Assembly (NCBI RefSeq): GCF_002878395.1
Contig: NC_061118.1
Coordinates: 5,239,575 to 5,303,574 of the forward strand
Direction: 5' to 3'
DNA length: 64,000 nucleotides
Source: Capsicum annuum
Taxonomy: Eukaryota; Streptophyta; Magnoliopsida; Solanales; Solanaceae
The notes below the pieces were generated by a model, which saw only the letters and a list, made by a program, of their open reading frames with translations, searched no databases and was not told the origin of the DNA. The position numbers and the translations under genes were made by a program. Below, in pieces: positions 18,781 to 32,268 of the stretch. Numbering within the stretch: the stretch's first letter is position 1; each line of letters starts with the position of its first letter.

Positions 18781-21700
18781 CGTCCCAGTGTGGTCCGTTT
18801 CAATTTTTGTTGCCATTTGGATGGATGAACGAGCAAAACGGCGCAAACAAGGCATTTTGGACCAAATCGGTGTGCTATAGCCCACGATTTTGGGGGTGGT
18901 CCCGGGGTCCAAGCATGCTGTGGGCCAAAAATTGACCGACGTGTGCCAGGGAGGTTAGGGATCATCCCAGTGTAGTTTGTTTTAATTTTCATGGCCATTT
19001 GGGTGGACAAACAGGAAAAATGATGCAAACGAGGCATTTTCGAGGCTAATCGGCATACTATAGCCCATGGTTTTGGGGGTGGGCTTAGGGCTCGGGTGTG
19101 CTGTGGGCCAAAAATTGATTGGGGCATGCCAGAGAAGTTGGGGATCATACCAGAAAGGTTTGTCTAAATTTTTGTGGCCATTTGGGTGGATAAACAGGCG
19201 AAACGGCGCGAACGAGTCATTTTCGAGCCAAATCGGTGTGCTATAGCCTACGATTTTAGGGATGGGCCTGAGATTCGAGCATGCTGTTGGCCAAAAATTG
19301 AATGGGGTATGCCAGGAAAGTTAGGGATCGTCCCAGTGTAGTCCATTTAAATGTTTGTGGCCATTTGGGTGGACAAACGAGCGAAACGGTGTGAATGGGG
19401 CCTTTTCGACCGAAATTGGTGTGCTATAGCTGACAGTTTTGAGGGTGGGCCTGGGGTCCAGGTGTGATGTGGGCAAAAACTGATCGAGGCATGCTAAGGA
19501 GGTTGGGAATCACGCCAGTATAGTCCGTTTAAAATTTGGTGGCCATTTGGGTGAACAATCGGATAAAATGACGCAAATAGGGGGTATTTTTAGGCCAAAT
19601 CAGTATGCTATAGCTTTCGATTTTTAGGTGGGCCCGGGTCCGGGCATACTGTGGGATGAAAATCGGTCGAGGCATTCTTGGGAGGATGGGGATCATCCCA
19701 GTGTGGTCTGTTTAAATTTTCGTGGCTATTTGGGTGGAAAAGGAGCAAAAAGGCGAGAATGGGGAATTTTTTGGCAAAATAGGTTGCTATATCCCGTTTT
19801 GGGGGTGGGCCCGAGATTCGGGCGTGTTGTGGGTCAAAAATTAACTGGAGCAGGTCAGGGATGTTGAGGATCATCCCACTGTGGTCCTTTTAATTTTTTG
19901 TGGTCATTTGGAATGACAAACAGACAAAATGGCACGAATGGGAAATTTTTGGGCCAAATTGATGTGCTATAGCCCACGGTTTTGGAGGTGGGAACGGGCG
20001 TGCTGTGAGTTAAAAATCGACTAGGGCATGCCATGGAGGTTGGGAATTATCCCTCTGTAGTTCTTTAAAATTTTTGTGGCCATTTGGGTGGACAAACGGG
20101 TGAAACAACGCGAATGGGGTATTTTTGGACTAAATCGATGTGCTATCGCCCACGGTTTCGAGGGTGGACTCGGGGTCCGGGCGTGCTGTGGGCCAAAAAT
20201 TGATCGAGACATTACAGGTAGGTTGAGGATCATCCCAGTATGGTCCGTTTAACTTTTTGTAGCCATTTGGGTGGACAAATGGGTGAAACAATGCGAACGG
20301 AGCATTTTAGGGCTAAATTGGTGTGCTATTGCCCACGATTTTGGGGGTGGCCTCGGTTTCTAAGCGTGCTGTAGGAGAAAAATTGACCGAGGCGTGCGAA
20401 GGCGGTTGGGGATCATACTAGTATGGTCCGTTTTAAATTTTGTGACCATTTGGGTAGACAAACGGGAGAAATAGCACGAACGGGATATTTTCAGGAAAAT
20501 TCAGTGTGCTATAGCCCATATTTCTGGGTTGAGCCTGAGGTCCGGGTGTACTATGGGCCAAAAATTGATCACGGCATGTCGGGGAGGTTAGGGATCAATT
20601 CAGTGTGGTCCATTTAATTTTTGGTGGCCATTTGGTTGGACAAACGGGCAAAACGGTCCATAAGGTCTATTTTCGGGCTAAATCGATGTTCTATAGCCCA
20701 CGATTTTGGGGATGGGGCCGTGTCCAAGTGTGTTGTGGGCGAAAAATAGATCGAGGCATTCCAAGGAGGTTGGGAATCTTCTCAGTATGGTCTGTTTAAA
20801 TTTTTGAGGCCATTTGGGTGGACAAATGGGCATAACGGCATGAACAGGGTATTTTAAAGACAAATCGGTGTGCTATAGCCCATGGTTTTGGGGGTGGGCC
20901 TAGGGTTCAGGTGTGTTGTAGGCTAAAAATTGATTGGGGCATTTCAGGGAGGTTGGGGATTGTCCTAGTGTGGTCCTTTTAAATTTTTGTGGCCATTTGG
21001 ATGGAAAAACAGGCGAAAAGTACTAACGGGGCATTTTTGGGCCAAATCTATGTGCAATAGCCCACAGTTTCTGGGGTGGACCCAGGTTCTGAGCGTGCTG
21101 TTGGCAAAAAATCAATTGAGGCATGCCAGGACGGTTGGGGATCATCCCAGTATAGTCTGTTTAAATTTTGTGGCCATTTGGGTGGACAAACGGGCAAAAC
21201 AGTGCGAACGGGACATTTTCAAGAGAAATCGGTGTGCTATAGCCCACAGTTTTGGGGGTAGGCCTAGGGTGCGGGCGTGTGGTGGGCCAAAAATCGATCA
21301 GAGCATACCGGGGAGGTTGTGGATAATAACACTGAGGTCCGTTTAATTTTTTATGGCCAGTTGGGTGGACAAACGGGCGAAACGGCGCAAACGGGCTATT
21401 TTTGGGCCAAGTCGGTGTTCTATAGCCCACAGTTTTGAGGGTAGGCCCAGATCGAAGAATGTTGTGGGCCAAAAATGGATCGAGACATTCCAAAGAGGTT
21501 GGGGATCATCTTGCTCTGGTCCTTTTAAATTTTTGTGGCCATTTGGGTGGACAAACGGGTAAAACAACACGAATTGGGCATTTTCGGGAAAAATCGGTGT
21601 GCTATAGCCCACGATTTTTGGGGTGGGCCCAGGGTTCAGGCGTGTTGTGGGCCAAAAATTGAACGAGGCATGCTAAGGAGGTTGGAGATGGACGCAGTGT

Positions 21701-24700
21701 GGTCTATTTAATTTTTTGTGGCTATTTGGGTGGACAAACAGGCAAAACTATGCGAACAGGGTGTTTTCGGGCCAAATCGGTGTGCTATTGCCCATGGTTT
21801 TGGTGGTGGGCTTGGGATCTGAGCAAGCAGAGGAATGAAAATTGATCGGGGCGTATGTGGGAAGTTGGGGATCATTCTAGTGTGGTCTCTTTAAATTTTT
21901 GTGGCCATTTGGGTGGACAAACGGGCGAAACGGCACAGACGGGGCATTTTTATGTTAAATCGGTGTGCTATTACCCATGGTTTTGGGGGTGGGCCTAGGG
22001 TTCGGGCGTGCTATAGGCCAAAAATATATAGGGGCATGCCAGGGAGATTGGGGATCATCCCAGTATGGTTCGTTTAAATTTTTGTGGCTATTGGGATGAA
22101 CAAACGGGCAAAATGGCACGAACGGGGCTTTTTAGGCCAAATTGGTGTGCTATAGCCCACGGTTTTGGGGGTAGGCCCGGGCTGCAGGTATGCTGCGGGT
22201 AAAAAATTGATCTTTCCATGCTAGGGAGGTTGGAGATCATCCTAGTGTGGTCTGTTTAAATTTTCATGGAAATTTGGGTGGACAAATGGAAGAAATAGTG
22301 CGAATGTGGAGTTTTTGGGCCAAATCGATGTGATATAGCCTACGATTTTGGGGGTGGGCCCGGGGTCTTGGCGTTCTGTAGGTCAAATATCGACTGGGGC
22401 ATGCCAGTGAGGTTGGGGATTGTCTCAGTGTGGTCTGTTTAAATTTTCTCGGCCATTTGGTGGACAAACGGGCGAAACGGCGTAAATAGGACATTTTTGA
22501 TCCAAATCGGTGTGCTATAGCCCATGGTTTTGGGGGTGGGGCAGGGGCCCGGGCGTGCTATGGGCTGAAAATCGATTGGGGAATGTCAGGGTGGTTTTGG
22601 ATTATCCCAGTATAGCCCATTTAATTTTTTGTAGCCATTTGGATGGACAAATAGGTGAGACGACACGAACATTCGTGTGCTATAGCTTACGGCTTAGGAC
22701 TAGAGCCTATGGTTCGGGCGTGTTGTGGGCCGAAAATCAACCGGGGCATAGCAGAAAGGTTGGGGATCCTTCCTATGTTGTCCATTGAATTTTTTGTGGC
22801 TTTTTGAGTGGACAAACGGGCAAAACTACACGAACGGGGCATTTTAGGGCCAAATCGGTGTGCTATAGCCACAGTTTTATGGGTGGGCCTAGGGTCCGGG
22901 CGTGTTGTTTGCCAAAAATATACTGAGATGTGCCAGGGAATTTGGAAATCATCGCAGTATGGTCCGTTTGAATTTTTATGGCCATTTGGGTGGACAAACG
23001 GGTGAAACGACATGAATGGGGCATTTTTGGGCCAAATCGGTGTACTATAGCCCATGGTTTTGGGGGTGGGCTCGGGGTCCGAGCGTGCTGTTGTCGAAAA
23101 ATTGACCAGAGAGTGATAGGGAGGTTGTGAATCATCCCAGTGTGGTCCTTTTAATTTTTCATGTCAATTTGAGTGGACAAACGGGCGAAACGACAAGAAT
23201 AGGGCTATTTCGAGCCAAATCGGTGAGCTATGACCTACGGTTTTGAGGGTGGGCCCGGGGTTTGGGCATGCTGTGGGCTGAAATATCGACCGAGGCGTGC
23301 AAGAGAGGTTGAGGATTGTTCTAGTATGGTTCGTTTAAATTTTTATGGCCATTTGGGTGGACGAACGGGCTAAACAACATGAATGGGGCATTTTTGGGCT
23401 AAATCGATGTGCTATAGCCCTCGATTTCTGGGGTGCGCCTAAGGTTCGGGCGTGCTGTGGGCCAAAAATCGATCGGGGTGTGCATGGGAGGTTGGGGATC
23501 ATTCTAGCTTGGTCCATTTAATTTTATATCGCCATTTGGGTGGACAAACAGGCAAAATGGCACGAACAAGGCTTTTTGGGGCTAAATCGGTGTGCTATAG
23601 CTTATATTTTTGGGGTGGGCCCGGGATCCAATCGTGTTGTGGGCTAAAACTCGATCGAGGCATGACAGGGAGGTTGGGGATCATCCTAGTGTGGTCCGTT
23701 TAATTTTTTGTGGCTATTTGGGTGGATAAACGGGTGTAACAGCATGAACGGGGCATTTTCGTGCCAAATTGGTGTGCTATAGCTCATGGTTTTGGGAGTG
23801 GGCCTGGGGACCAGGTGTGCTGTGGGCCAAAAATTGACCGAGTCATGCCAGGGAGGTTGGGGATTGGCCCAACTTGGTCCGTTTAATTTTTTGTCGCTAT
23901 TTGTGTGGACAAATAGGTAAAACGATGCGAATGGGGCTTTTTCGGGGCAAATCGATGCGCTATAGCCCACGGTTCGGGGATGGGCCCAGGGTCTGGGCGT
24001 ATTGTGGGCCGAAAATTGATCGAGGCATGCCAGGGAGGTTGGGGATCATCCCAGTATGTTCCGTTTAAATTTTCATGTCTATTTGGGAGGACAAACAGGC
24101 AAAACGGTGCAAACGGGGCTTTTTCGGGGCAAATCGATGTTTTATGGCCCACGATTTTGGGGTTAGGCCTGGGGTCCGTCGTGCCGTGGGCTGAAAATTG
24201 AGTGGGGCATGCCAGGACGGTTAGGAATTATTTCAGTGTGGTCCGTTTAAATTTTTTGGCCATTTGGGTGGACAAACAGGCAAAACAGCACGAACGAGGT
24301 ATTTTTGGGCTAAATCGGTGTGTTATAGCCCACGGTTTTAGGGGTGGGCCAGGGGTCCTGGCATGCTGTGGGCCAAAAATCGATCGGGGCTTGTCGGGGA
24401 GGTTGGGGATCATCCCAGCTTGGTCTGTTTAATTTTTTATGGATATTTGGGTGAACAAACGGGCTGAATGGCTTAAATGGGGCTTTTTCGCACAAAATTG
24501 GTGTGCTGTATAGCCAACGGTGTTGGGGGTGGGCCTGGGGTCCGGGCGTGTTGTAGGCTGAAAACCGACTGAGGTATGCCAAGGAGGTTGAGGATCATCC
24601 TAGTGTGGTTCGTTTAAATGTTTGTGGCCATTTGGGTGGACAAATAGGCAAAACGGTGCGAACATGGCATTTTTGGGCTAAATCGGTATGCTATAGCCCC

Positions 24701-27700
24701 AGCTTTGGGGGTGAGCCCAATGTCTGGGCGTGCTGTAGGCCAAAAATCGTCCTAGTGTGGTCCATTTAATTTTTCAAGGCCATTTGGATTGATAAACAGC
24801 CGAAAGGTCGCGAATTGGTCTTTTTGGGACAAATCTGTGTGCTATAGCCCACGATTTTAGGGGTGGACCCAGGGTTCGAGCGTGCTGTGGGCCAAAAATC
24901 AACCGAGGCATTCCAGGGAGGTTAGGGATCTTTTCAGTGTGGTTCGTTTAAATTTTTGTGGCTATTTGGGTGGACAAATAGGGAAAACAGCGTGAACGGG
25001 GCATTTTCAGGCCAAATCGGTGCGCTATATCCCACGGTTTTGGGGTTGGGCCTAGGGTTCGGGCATGCTGTGGGCCAAATATCGACTGAGGTATGCCAGG
25101 GAGGTTAGTGATCCTTCCATCTAGGTTCGTGTAATATTATGTAGCCATTTAGATGGACAAATGGGCGAAACGATGCGAACGAGGATTTTTTGAGCCAAAT
25201 TGGTGTGCTATAGCCTACGGTTTTGGGAGTGGGCCAAGGTTCCGAGCGTCTTGTAGGTCAAAAACTGACCAAGGTATGCCAGGGAGGTTGAGGATCATCC
25301 CAGTATGGTCCGTTTAAATTTTTGTGGCCATTTGAGTGGACAAAAGAGAGAAACGACCTGAACAAGGCATTTTCGGTCCAAATTGGTGTGCTATAGCCCT
25401 CAGTTTTAAGGGTGGGCTTAGGGTCCGGGCGTGTTGTGGGCCAAAAATCGATCGGGGCATGCCAGGGAAGTTAGGGATATTCTCAGCTTGGTCCATTTAT
25501 TTCTTTGTGGCCATTTGGGTGGACAAATGGTTGAAATGATGCGAACGGGGATTTTTCAAGCCAAATCGGTGAGCTATAGCCTACGGTTTCGAGGGTGGGC
25601 CCGGGGTCCGAGCATGCTGTGGGCTAAAATATCGACCGGAGCATGCAAGGGAGGTTGAGGATCGTTCTAGTATGGTTCGTTTAAATTTTTATGGCCATTT
25701 GGGTGGACGAACGGGATAAACAACATGAACGGGGCATTTTTGGGCTAAATCGATGTGCTATAGCCGTCGGTTTCTGGGGTGCGCCTGAGGTCCGGGCGTG
25801 CTGTGGGCCAAAAATTGATTGGGGTGTGCCAGGGAGGTTGGGGATCGTTCCAGCTTGGTCCATTTAATTTTATGTCGCCATTTGGGTGGACAAACGGGCA
25901 AAATGGCACAAACAAGGCTTTTTGGCTAAATCGGTGTGCTATAGCTCATAGTTTTAGGGGTGGGCCCGGTGTCCGGGCGTGCTGTGGACTAAAAATCGAT
26001 CGAGGCATGACAGAGAGGTTGGGGATTGTCCTAGTATGGTCCGTTTAATTTTTTGTGGCTATTTGGGTGGACAAACGGGTGTAACAGCGTGAACGGGGCA
26101 TTTTCGTGCCAAATTGGTGTGCTATAGCCCATAGTTTCGGGAGTGGGCTTGGGGACCAGGCGTGCTGTTGGCCAAAAATCGATCGAGTCTTGCCAGGGAG
26201 GTTGGGGATTGTCCCAACTTGGTCTGTTTAATTTTTTGTGGCTATTTGTGTGGACAACAGGTAAAACGATGCTAATGGGGCTTTTTCGGGCCAAATCGAT
26301 GCGCTATAGCCCACGGTTCAGGGATGGGCCCGGGGTCTGGTCGTATTGTGGACTGAAAATTGACCGAGGCATTCTAGGAGGTTAGGGATCATCTCAGTGT
26401 AGTCCGTTTAAATTTTCATGTCCATTTGGGAGGACAAACAGGCAAAACAGCGTAAATGGGGCTTTTTCGGTGCAAATCGGTGTTTTATGGCCTACGGTTT
26501 TGGGGTTAGGCCTGGGGTCCGTCGTTTCGTGGGATGAAAATTGAGCGGGGCATGCCAGGGAGGTTAGGAATTATTTCAGTGTGGTTCGTTTAAATTTTTC
26601 AAGACAAATCGAAGTGCTATAGCCTACGGCTTCGAAAGTGAGCCTAGGTTTGGGCGTGCCAGGGAGGTTGGGGATCGTCCTAGTGTGATCCGTTTAAATT
26701 TAATTGGCCATTTGGGTGGACAAATTCGCAAAAGAGTGCGAATGGGGCATTCTCAAGCATAATCGGTGTGGTATAGCCTACGGTTTTGGGGGTGGACCTA
26801 GGGTCCGGGCGTGCTGTTGGCTAAAAATCGATCAGGGCCTGCCAGGAAGGTTGGGGATCATTCCAGTATGGTCTATTTAAATGTTCGTTGCTATTTGGGT
26901 GGACAAATGAGCAAAATGGTATGAATGGGGCATTTTCTAGCCAAATTGGTGTGCTATTGCCCACGGTTTTGGGGGTCGGCCTGGGGTCTAGGCGTGCTGT
27001 GGGCCAAAAATCGACCGAGGTATGCCAAGGATGTTGGGGATTATCCCAGTTTGATCTGTTTATTTTATCGTAGCCATTTGGGTAGACAAACGTGTGAAAT
27101 GATGCGAACGAGGCTTTTTAGGGCTAAATCGATGTGCTATAGACTACGATTTTGGGGGTGGGCCCGGGGTTCGAGTGTGCTGTCGGACAAAAATTGACCA
27201 AGGCATGCCAGGGAGGTTTGGGATCATCCCAGTGTGATCCGTTTAAATTTTAATGGCCATTTGGATGGACAAACGGGCGAAACAGCGCGAAAGGGGCTTT
27301 TCGGGCCAAATTAGTGTGGTATGGCCCATGGTTTTAGGGGTAGGCCTAGGGTCCGGGTGTGCTGTGGGCCTAAAAATCGATCGGGGCATGCAAGGGAGGT
27401 TGGGGATCGTTCCAGTGTGGTCCGTTTAAATTTTTATGGCCATTTGGGTAGACAAACGGGATAAACAGCACGAACGGGGCATTTTTGGGTTAAATCGATG
27501 TGTTGTAGCCCTCGGTTCTGGGTGGGCCTGGGGTCCAGGCGTACTGTGGGCCAAAAATGAACGGGGTGTGCCAGGGAGGTTGTAGATCATTCCATCTTCA
27601 TCCATTTAATTTTACGTTGCCATTTGGGTGGACAAACAGCCGAAATGGCACGAACAAGGCTTTTTCGGGCTAAATCGGTGTGCTATAGCTCACAGTTTTG

Positions 27701-29148
27701 GGGGTGGGTCCGGGGTCCGACCGTGCTGTGGGCCAAAAATCGATTGAGGCATGCCAGGGAGTTTGGGGATTGTCCTAGTGTGGTCTATTTAAATTTTTGT
27801 GGCCATTTGGGTATACAAACGGGCAAAACGGGACGAATAGGGCATTTTCGAGCCAAATCGATATGCTATAACCCACGGTTTTGGGGGTGGGCCCGGGGTC
27901 CAGGCTTACTATGGGCTAAAAATTGATCGAAACGTGCCAAGGATGTTTTGAATCATCCCTATTGCGTTTGTTTAATTTTTTATGGCTATTTGGGGTGGAC
28001 AAATAGCCATTTGAGTGGACAAATGGCCGAAAATTGATCGGGGCATGCAAGGGAGGTTGGGGATAGTCTTAGTGTCCAGTCAAATTTTTTTGGCCATTTG
28101 GGTGGACAAACGGGCGTAACGGAGCGAACAGGGTGTTTTAGGCTAAATCGGTGTGCTATATCCCATGGTTTTGGGGGTGGAACTTAGGTTCGGGTATGTT
28201 GTGGGTCAAAAATTGATCGCGGCATGCCAGAGAGGTTGGGGATCATCCCAGTATAGTTTGTTTAATTTTTTGTGGCAATTTGGGTGGATAGACGAGCAAA
28301 ACGGAGCGAATGGGGTGTTTTCGAGCCAAATTGGTATGATATAGCCTACAATTTTGGGGGTGGGCCTGGTGTCCGGGTGTGATGTAGGCTGAAAATCAAT
28401 TGGGGTATGCCAGAGAGGTTGGAGATCATTTCAGTGGTCCGTTTAAATTTTTATGGCCATTTGGGTTGACAAACGAGCGAAACAGCATGAACTGGGTATT
28501 TTTGTGCTAAATCGGTGTGCTATAGGCCATTGTTTTGGGGGTGGGCCCAGGATTCGGGCGTGTTGTAGGCCAAAAATCAACCGGGGCATGCCAGGGAGGT
28601 TGGGGATCATCCCAGTAAGGTCCGTTTAATTTTTTGTGGCCATTTGGGTGGACAAACGGGCAAAACGCACAAACGTTGCATTTTTGGGTCAAAATAGTGT
28701 GCCATAGCCCACGGTTACGGGGGTGGGCCTAGGGTTCGGGCGTGCTGTTGGCCGAAAATAGACTGAGGTGTGCCAGGGAGGTTGGGGATCATCCCAGTGT
28801 TGGTCTGTTTAAATTTTCGTTTCCATTTAGGTGGACAAATGCATGAAATGACTTGAACGAGGTATTTTTGGGCCAAATCGGTGTGCTATAGCCTACGGCT
28901 TCGGAGGTGAGCCCAGGGTTTGGGTGTACTGTAGGCTAAAAATTGATCGGTGCGTGCCAGGGAGGTTGTGGATCATCCCAGAATAGTCCATTTAATTTTT
29001 CGTGGCCATTTGGGTGGACAAACGAGTGAAACGGCGTGAACGGGGTATTTTTGGGCCAAATCGGTGTGCTATAGCGCACTATACGGAGGATGGGGATCGT
29101 CCTAGTGCAGTCCATTTAAATTTTTGTGGCAATTTGGGTGGACAAACT
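18781..29148 (+). repeat. satellite subfamily B, left part
   Basis: From about 18790 every monomer carries the gtccgtttaaatttttgtgg form and the gtggacaaac form. The same subfamily fills the array to the right of both insertions, showing that these blocks were once one array. Confidence 0.85.
23200..26600 (+). repeat. higher-order repeat, about 2.35-kb unit (13 monomers), about 1.45 copies
   Basis: Monomer-specific variants recur at a constant long interval. gggtgcgcct occurs at 23431 and 25778 (2347 bp). The odd ccgtcgt(g/t)ccgt segment occurs at 24176 and 26519 (2343 bp). gatgcgctatagcccacggtt occurs around 23954 and 26300. Unit 1 is about 23200-25550 and unit 2 about 25550-26600, where a deletion ends it. 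Related monomers around 27430-27780 look like a further partial copy. Confidence 0.75.
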
Positions 29149-31852
29149 AGTACGCCCTCGAAATATTACAAGGTGTCCATGACCCCGAAGGACCACAAGC
29201 TAACCCATGACTAATATCTGTAATTGAGCACTGAATAATATACTAAAAATATATGCGGAATATAAGCTATAAGGCCATAAGTTTCACAACTGAATATACA
29301 TCTGATAAAAAATGTCTGAAAATGGTATAATAATACTAAAACTGATAATAACTGTCTGACATGCCATAGTTTAAAAGCCTCTAAACTGCACTTAATAAGG
29401 AGTTGATGGAACATATCTCCAACTAACTACATCTACTGATACTGAATTGAAATAATAAATAATTATGTAATCATATCATCCTTAAATGATGAGGACTCAC
29501 TGCTACTCTACTGCTGCCGGAATCTAGAATACTACTGACGCTCTAAATCTCGTGCTTCTGAACGTATGGTATAAAAACACCATAGCACAAATGGATCAGT
29601 ATGATTGAATATATTAGTATGCAAGTGAGGTAGGCTGAATGCATTGGGTTCATATGCATGAATAATATTAATTGACTGAATAACATGAACGTGAGAATAC
29701 ATGCATGAATACATAACTGTAACTGAAGTCGTGATAGGACTGGATACTGAGTTCTGACTATGAAGTCTACGGATAATATGGATTTACTGATATCTGAGTT
29801 TACTAATACTGGAATACAGATTAACTATATTGCTGACAAGCTGACAACTGAGCTTACTGATAACTGATAACTGATAACTGAATGACTGGTTTTGATAGTT
29901 CTGATTCTAAAGAGCTAATCTAATTTATATATATACTGATCTAATTGACTATATCTGACAGTCTTACATCTGAATACTGATAACATGAGTGTTATATATC
30001 TGATATACTGTTAACTGAGTGACTGTATCTGACAGTCTTGATTTTGATAGAACTAGCTGAGTTCCATGCTGAGCTGAGTGATTGTATCTAATAGTACTGA
30101 ATCTGAAGAACTATCTGAGTTCTTTTACTAAGACTGAGACTGAGACTGTGGGAAGTAGTCATCTAACCGACATGCCCTAAATGAGATATTATAGTTAAGT
30201 TGGGGTCCAATCTGTACCTTGATTGGAAGGGTGTCAATACCGTACCACTAGTAAGGAAAACTGTGAGTGACCCTCATATAACAGGTTACTCTAATGAGAA
30301 CGGTAGGACCCTCATATAACAGGTTAAGCCACTTCATCTACCCTTATATAATAGGCTATGATGTCTCAACCTATGCTGGTTACGTAGTTCTGGAACGCAA
30401 GGATTGCTTCTAAGAATCACACCCTCTAATAAAAGGTGAGTTCCTATCCTTGGGCTCACTCGGTGCTAAATCCTACTCCCATCTGAATAGATACTGAACA
30501 CAATTAACTGAACTAAACTGGACTGAGTGCATAGAGTTCCATTGTCTGATGGAATACAACTGAGATATTATAATTAACTGAGATTACTGAACTGATACTG
30601 AATTTACTGAGTTTTCCTAATTCATGAGACTGACTGAATTTTATTGAACATGGCTTGACTGAGAGTATCGTGAAAACTGACATGGCTCTAGGCACACAGC
30701 TAAATTATTGGGTATTAAATACCCCCAGGACTCGATAGCATGAAACTGACAAGACTTGAAACTTCTTGAACACATGATCAACACCATGAATACAATAGTT
30801 TAGGGATTTCGTGTAGCACATGGTCATCATAATATTGTACATGGATAGGAATGGAACTATTCATGGCATTATTTCATACTTCCAATCTCATGAATATTTT
30901 ATCAAGCAATTAGAATATATAACAATAACATGGAGGGTCATGTTGAACATGAGTGAATAGCATGCCCTTGTCATTTAAGTCACAATTGAGTCATAATACA
31001 TGATTTCTACTCTACTAGGCAATTTATCAAACACCTGGCATGCACAAATTAGGGCATAGGTATGATCCTCAATTTATCAATTCAAACCAAATTCAATTCA
31101 TGGATTTCAACTAACATGCCATCCTAGTTTCATAAAATCATATAAAGATTCTAACTTGGGAATCATTCAACACATAAATATGATCAAAATCAATTCATAA
31201 TATGAACATCATGTTATATTGTTTTAAAATAGGATTCTTGAGCTTCATGGACGAAAGGAGTTCATGAATGAACACTTTGCATACCTTAGTTCATGATTCT
31301 ACCAAGATTGAAGGTAGAATTTCTTGAACTTGAATCTTTTATGAAAAACCCTAGATTGTTCTTGAGAGGTTTTTGAGAGAAAAGAGTTATTTTGGTGTAA
31401 GGGCTTAATCCCATGTTTTTGAGTATATATATGAGTGGAAAATAACCTATTTGCCCTTCAAAACACGGAGGTGTAAGGCAGGAAAAATTGGCCCAGGGCG
31501 GCGCCTTGCTTAGACCCCCGATCTATCCTTGGTGGCGCCCTACTTCAACCGATGGTCTATGCTGTGCGGCGCCTCCCCAGCGCCTTTAGCTACTGGTTTG
31601 AGCAACCAAACATTCCCTTACACTATTCTAAAAATTCCGAAACTAACCTTAGATGTACTATTGCCTTGCCCCATCACAACACAACTTAAAAATCGAGAAT
31701 CGGAGGTCGGAAAGGTCATGAAATAATTCCCCAAAGATTGGAAGCTTAACATGAGACTAAGTCTTAAATACTTAGCTAAATATTCTAAGTGTTGGAGCTT
31801 TTGAAGAGCTTAAGGAGCTGATTTTTGACGCATGATTTTGTGGTATCTTACA
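29149..31852 (-). repeat. 3' LTR of the chromovirus fragment, about 2.7 kb
   Basis: The LTR start (right side) is tgtaagataccacaaaatca on the minus strand, immediately after the purine tract. The left end, at tagtacgccctcg, shows no clean TG/CA and may be trimmed. The interior has many short runs of ctgatactga/aactgata type (29700-30650), which make it look low-complexity, and no coding sequence. Small open frames inside are chance. Confidence 0.7.
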
Positions 31853-31868
31853 ATATCTCCCCCTTGGG
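31853..31868 (-). promoter_or_regulatory. chromovirus polypurine tract
   Basis: On the minus strand cccaagggggagatat directly precedes the LTR start tgtaagatacc, the usual arrangement for plant chromoviruses. Confidence 0.8.
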
Positions 31869-32268
31869 AATATTTATCCTCGAATGAGACTGAATGAGAA
31901 GGGAGAAAGACCAACTAAAGTACGTACAAGACATACACTATTGAAACATGATTTCATGACCATCATGACTGAAGGGATGAATGTATCATACTGTACATAC
32001 ATATCTGGTGCATGACTGATAAGCTGAGTTCATGCATATCTGATACATAGATAACTGACTAATGAATGCATGACTGAATGTTCTGATGAACTGAGTTTCT
32101 CGAAATGAGAATACATATCTGATGCATGATTACTTGAATGAACTGATACATGAACACATGACAGAATATGCAATGGTACTTAGTACCAAGTTTGTAATGG
32201 TATTCTGGGAATGAAACTGAATAAGCTTAAGAAGAACTGTTACCTTGAGCTGAGCCTGAGTTAGTGGA
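31869..32268 (-). other. chromovirus 3' untranslated spacer
   Basis: This lies between the integrase remnant and the purine tract. It is rich in catga/tgatgcatga-like repeats and has no recognisable coding sequence. Confidence 0.5.

Larger units (their letters stand above)
14737..29148 (+). repeat. satellite array block 1, about 180-183-bp monomer, about 80 copies
   Basis: Head-to-tail monomers follow one another without inversion. Landmarks recurring every 180-183 bp are tgtgctatagcccac, ggcatgccagggaggttggg, cccagtgtggtccgttt and ccatttggg.gg.caaac. For example the aligned gctata falls at 14892, 15075, 15258 and 15438. Monomers differ mostly by C/T and G/A changes. Short deletions remove parts of monomers, for example near 22672, 24742, 26600, 26650 and 28000. 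The block starts within a monomer next to the truncated LTR and ends within one at the chromovirus fragment. I cannot assign it to a named satellite family, although 180-bp-class satellites are common at subtelomeres and heterochromatin in Solanaceae. It is non-coding. Confidence 0.95.

Noticed and set aside
29211..31726. Several frames of 60-67 codons in the chromovirus LTR
   Set aside because: They fall in LTR sequence made of short degenerate repeats and encode nothing recognisable.
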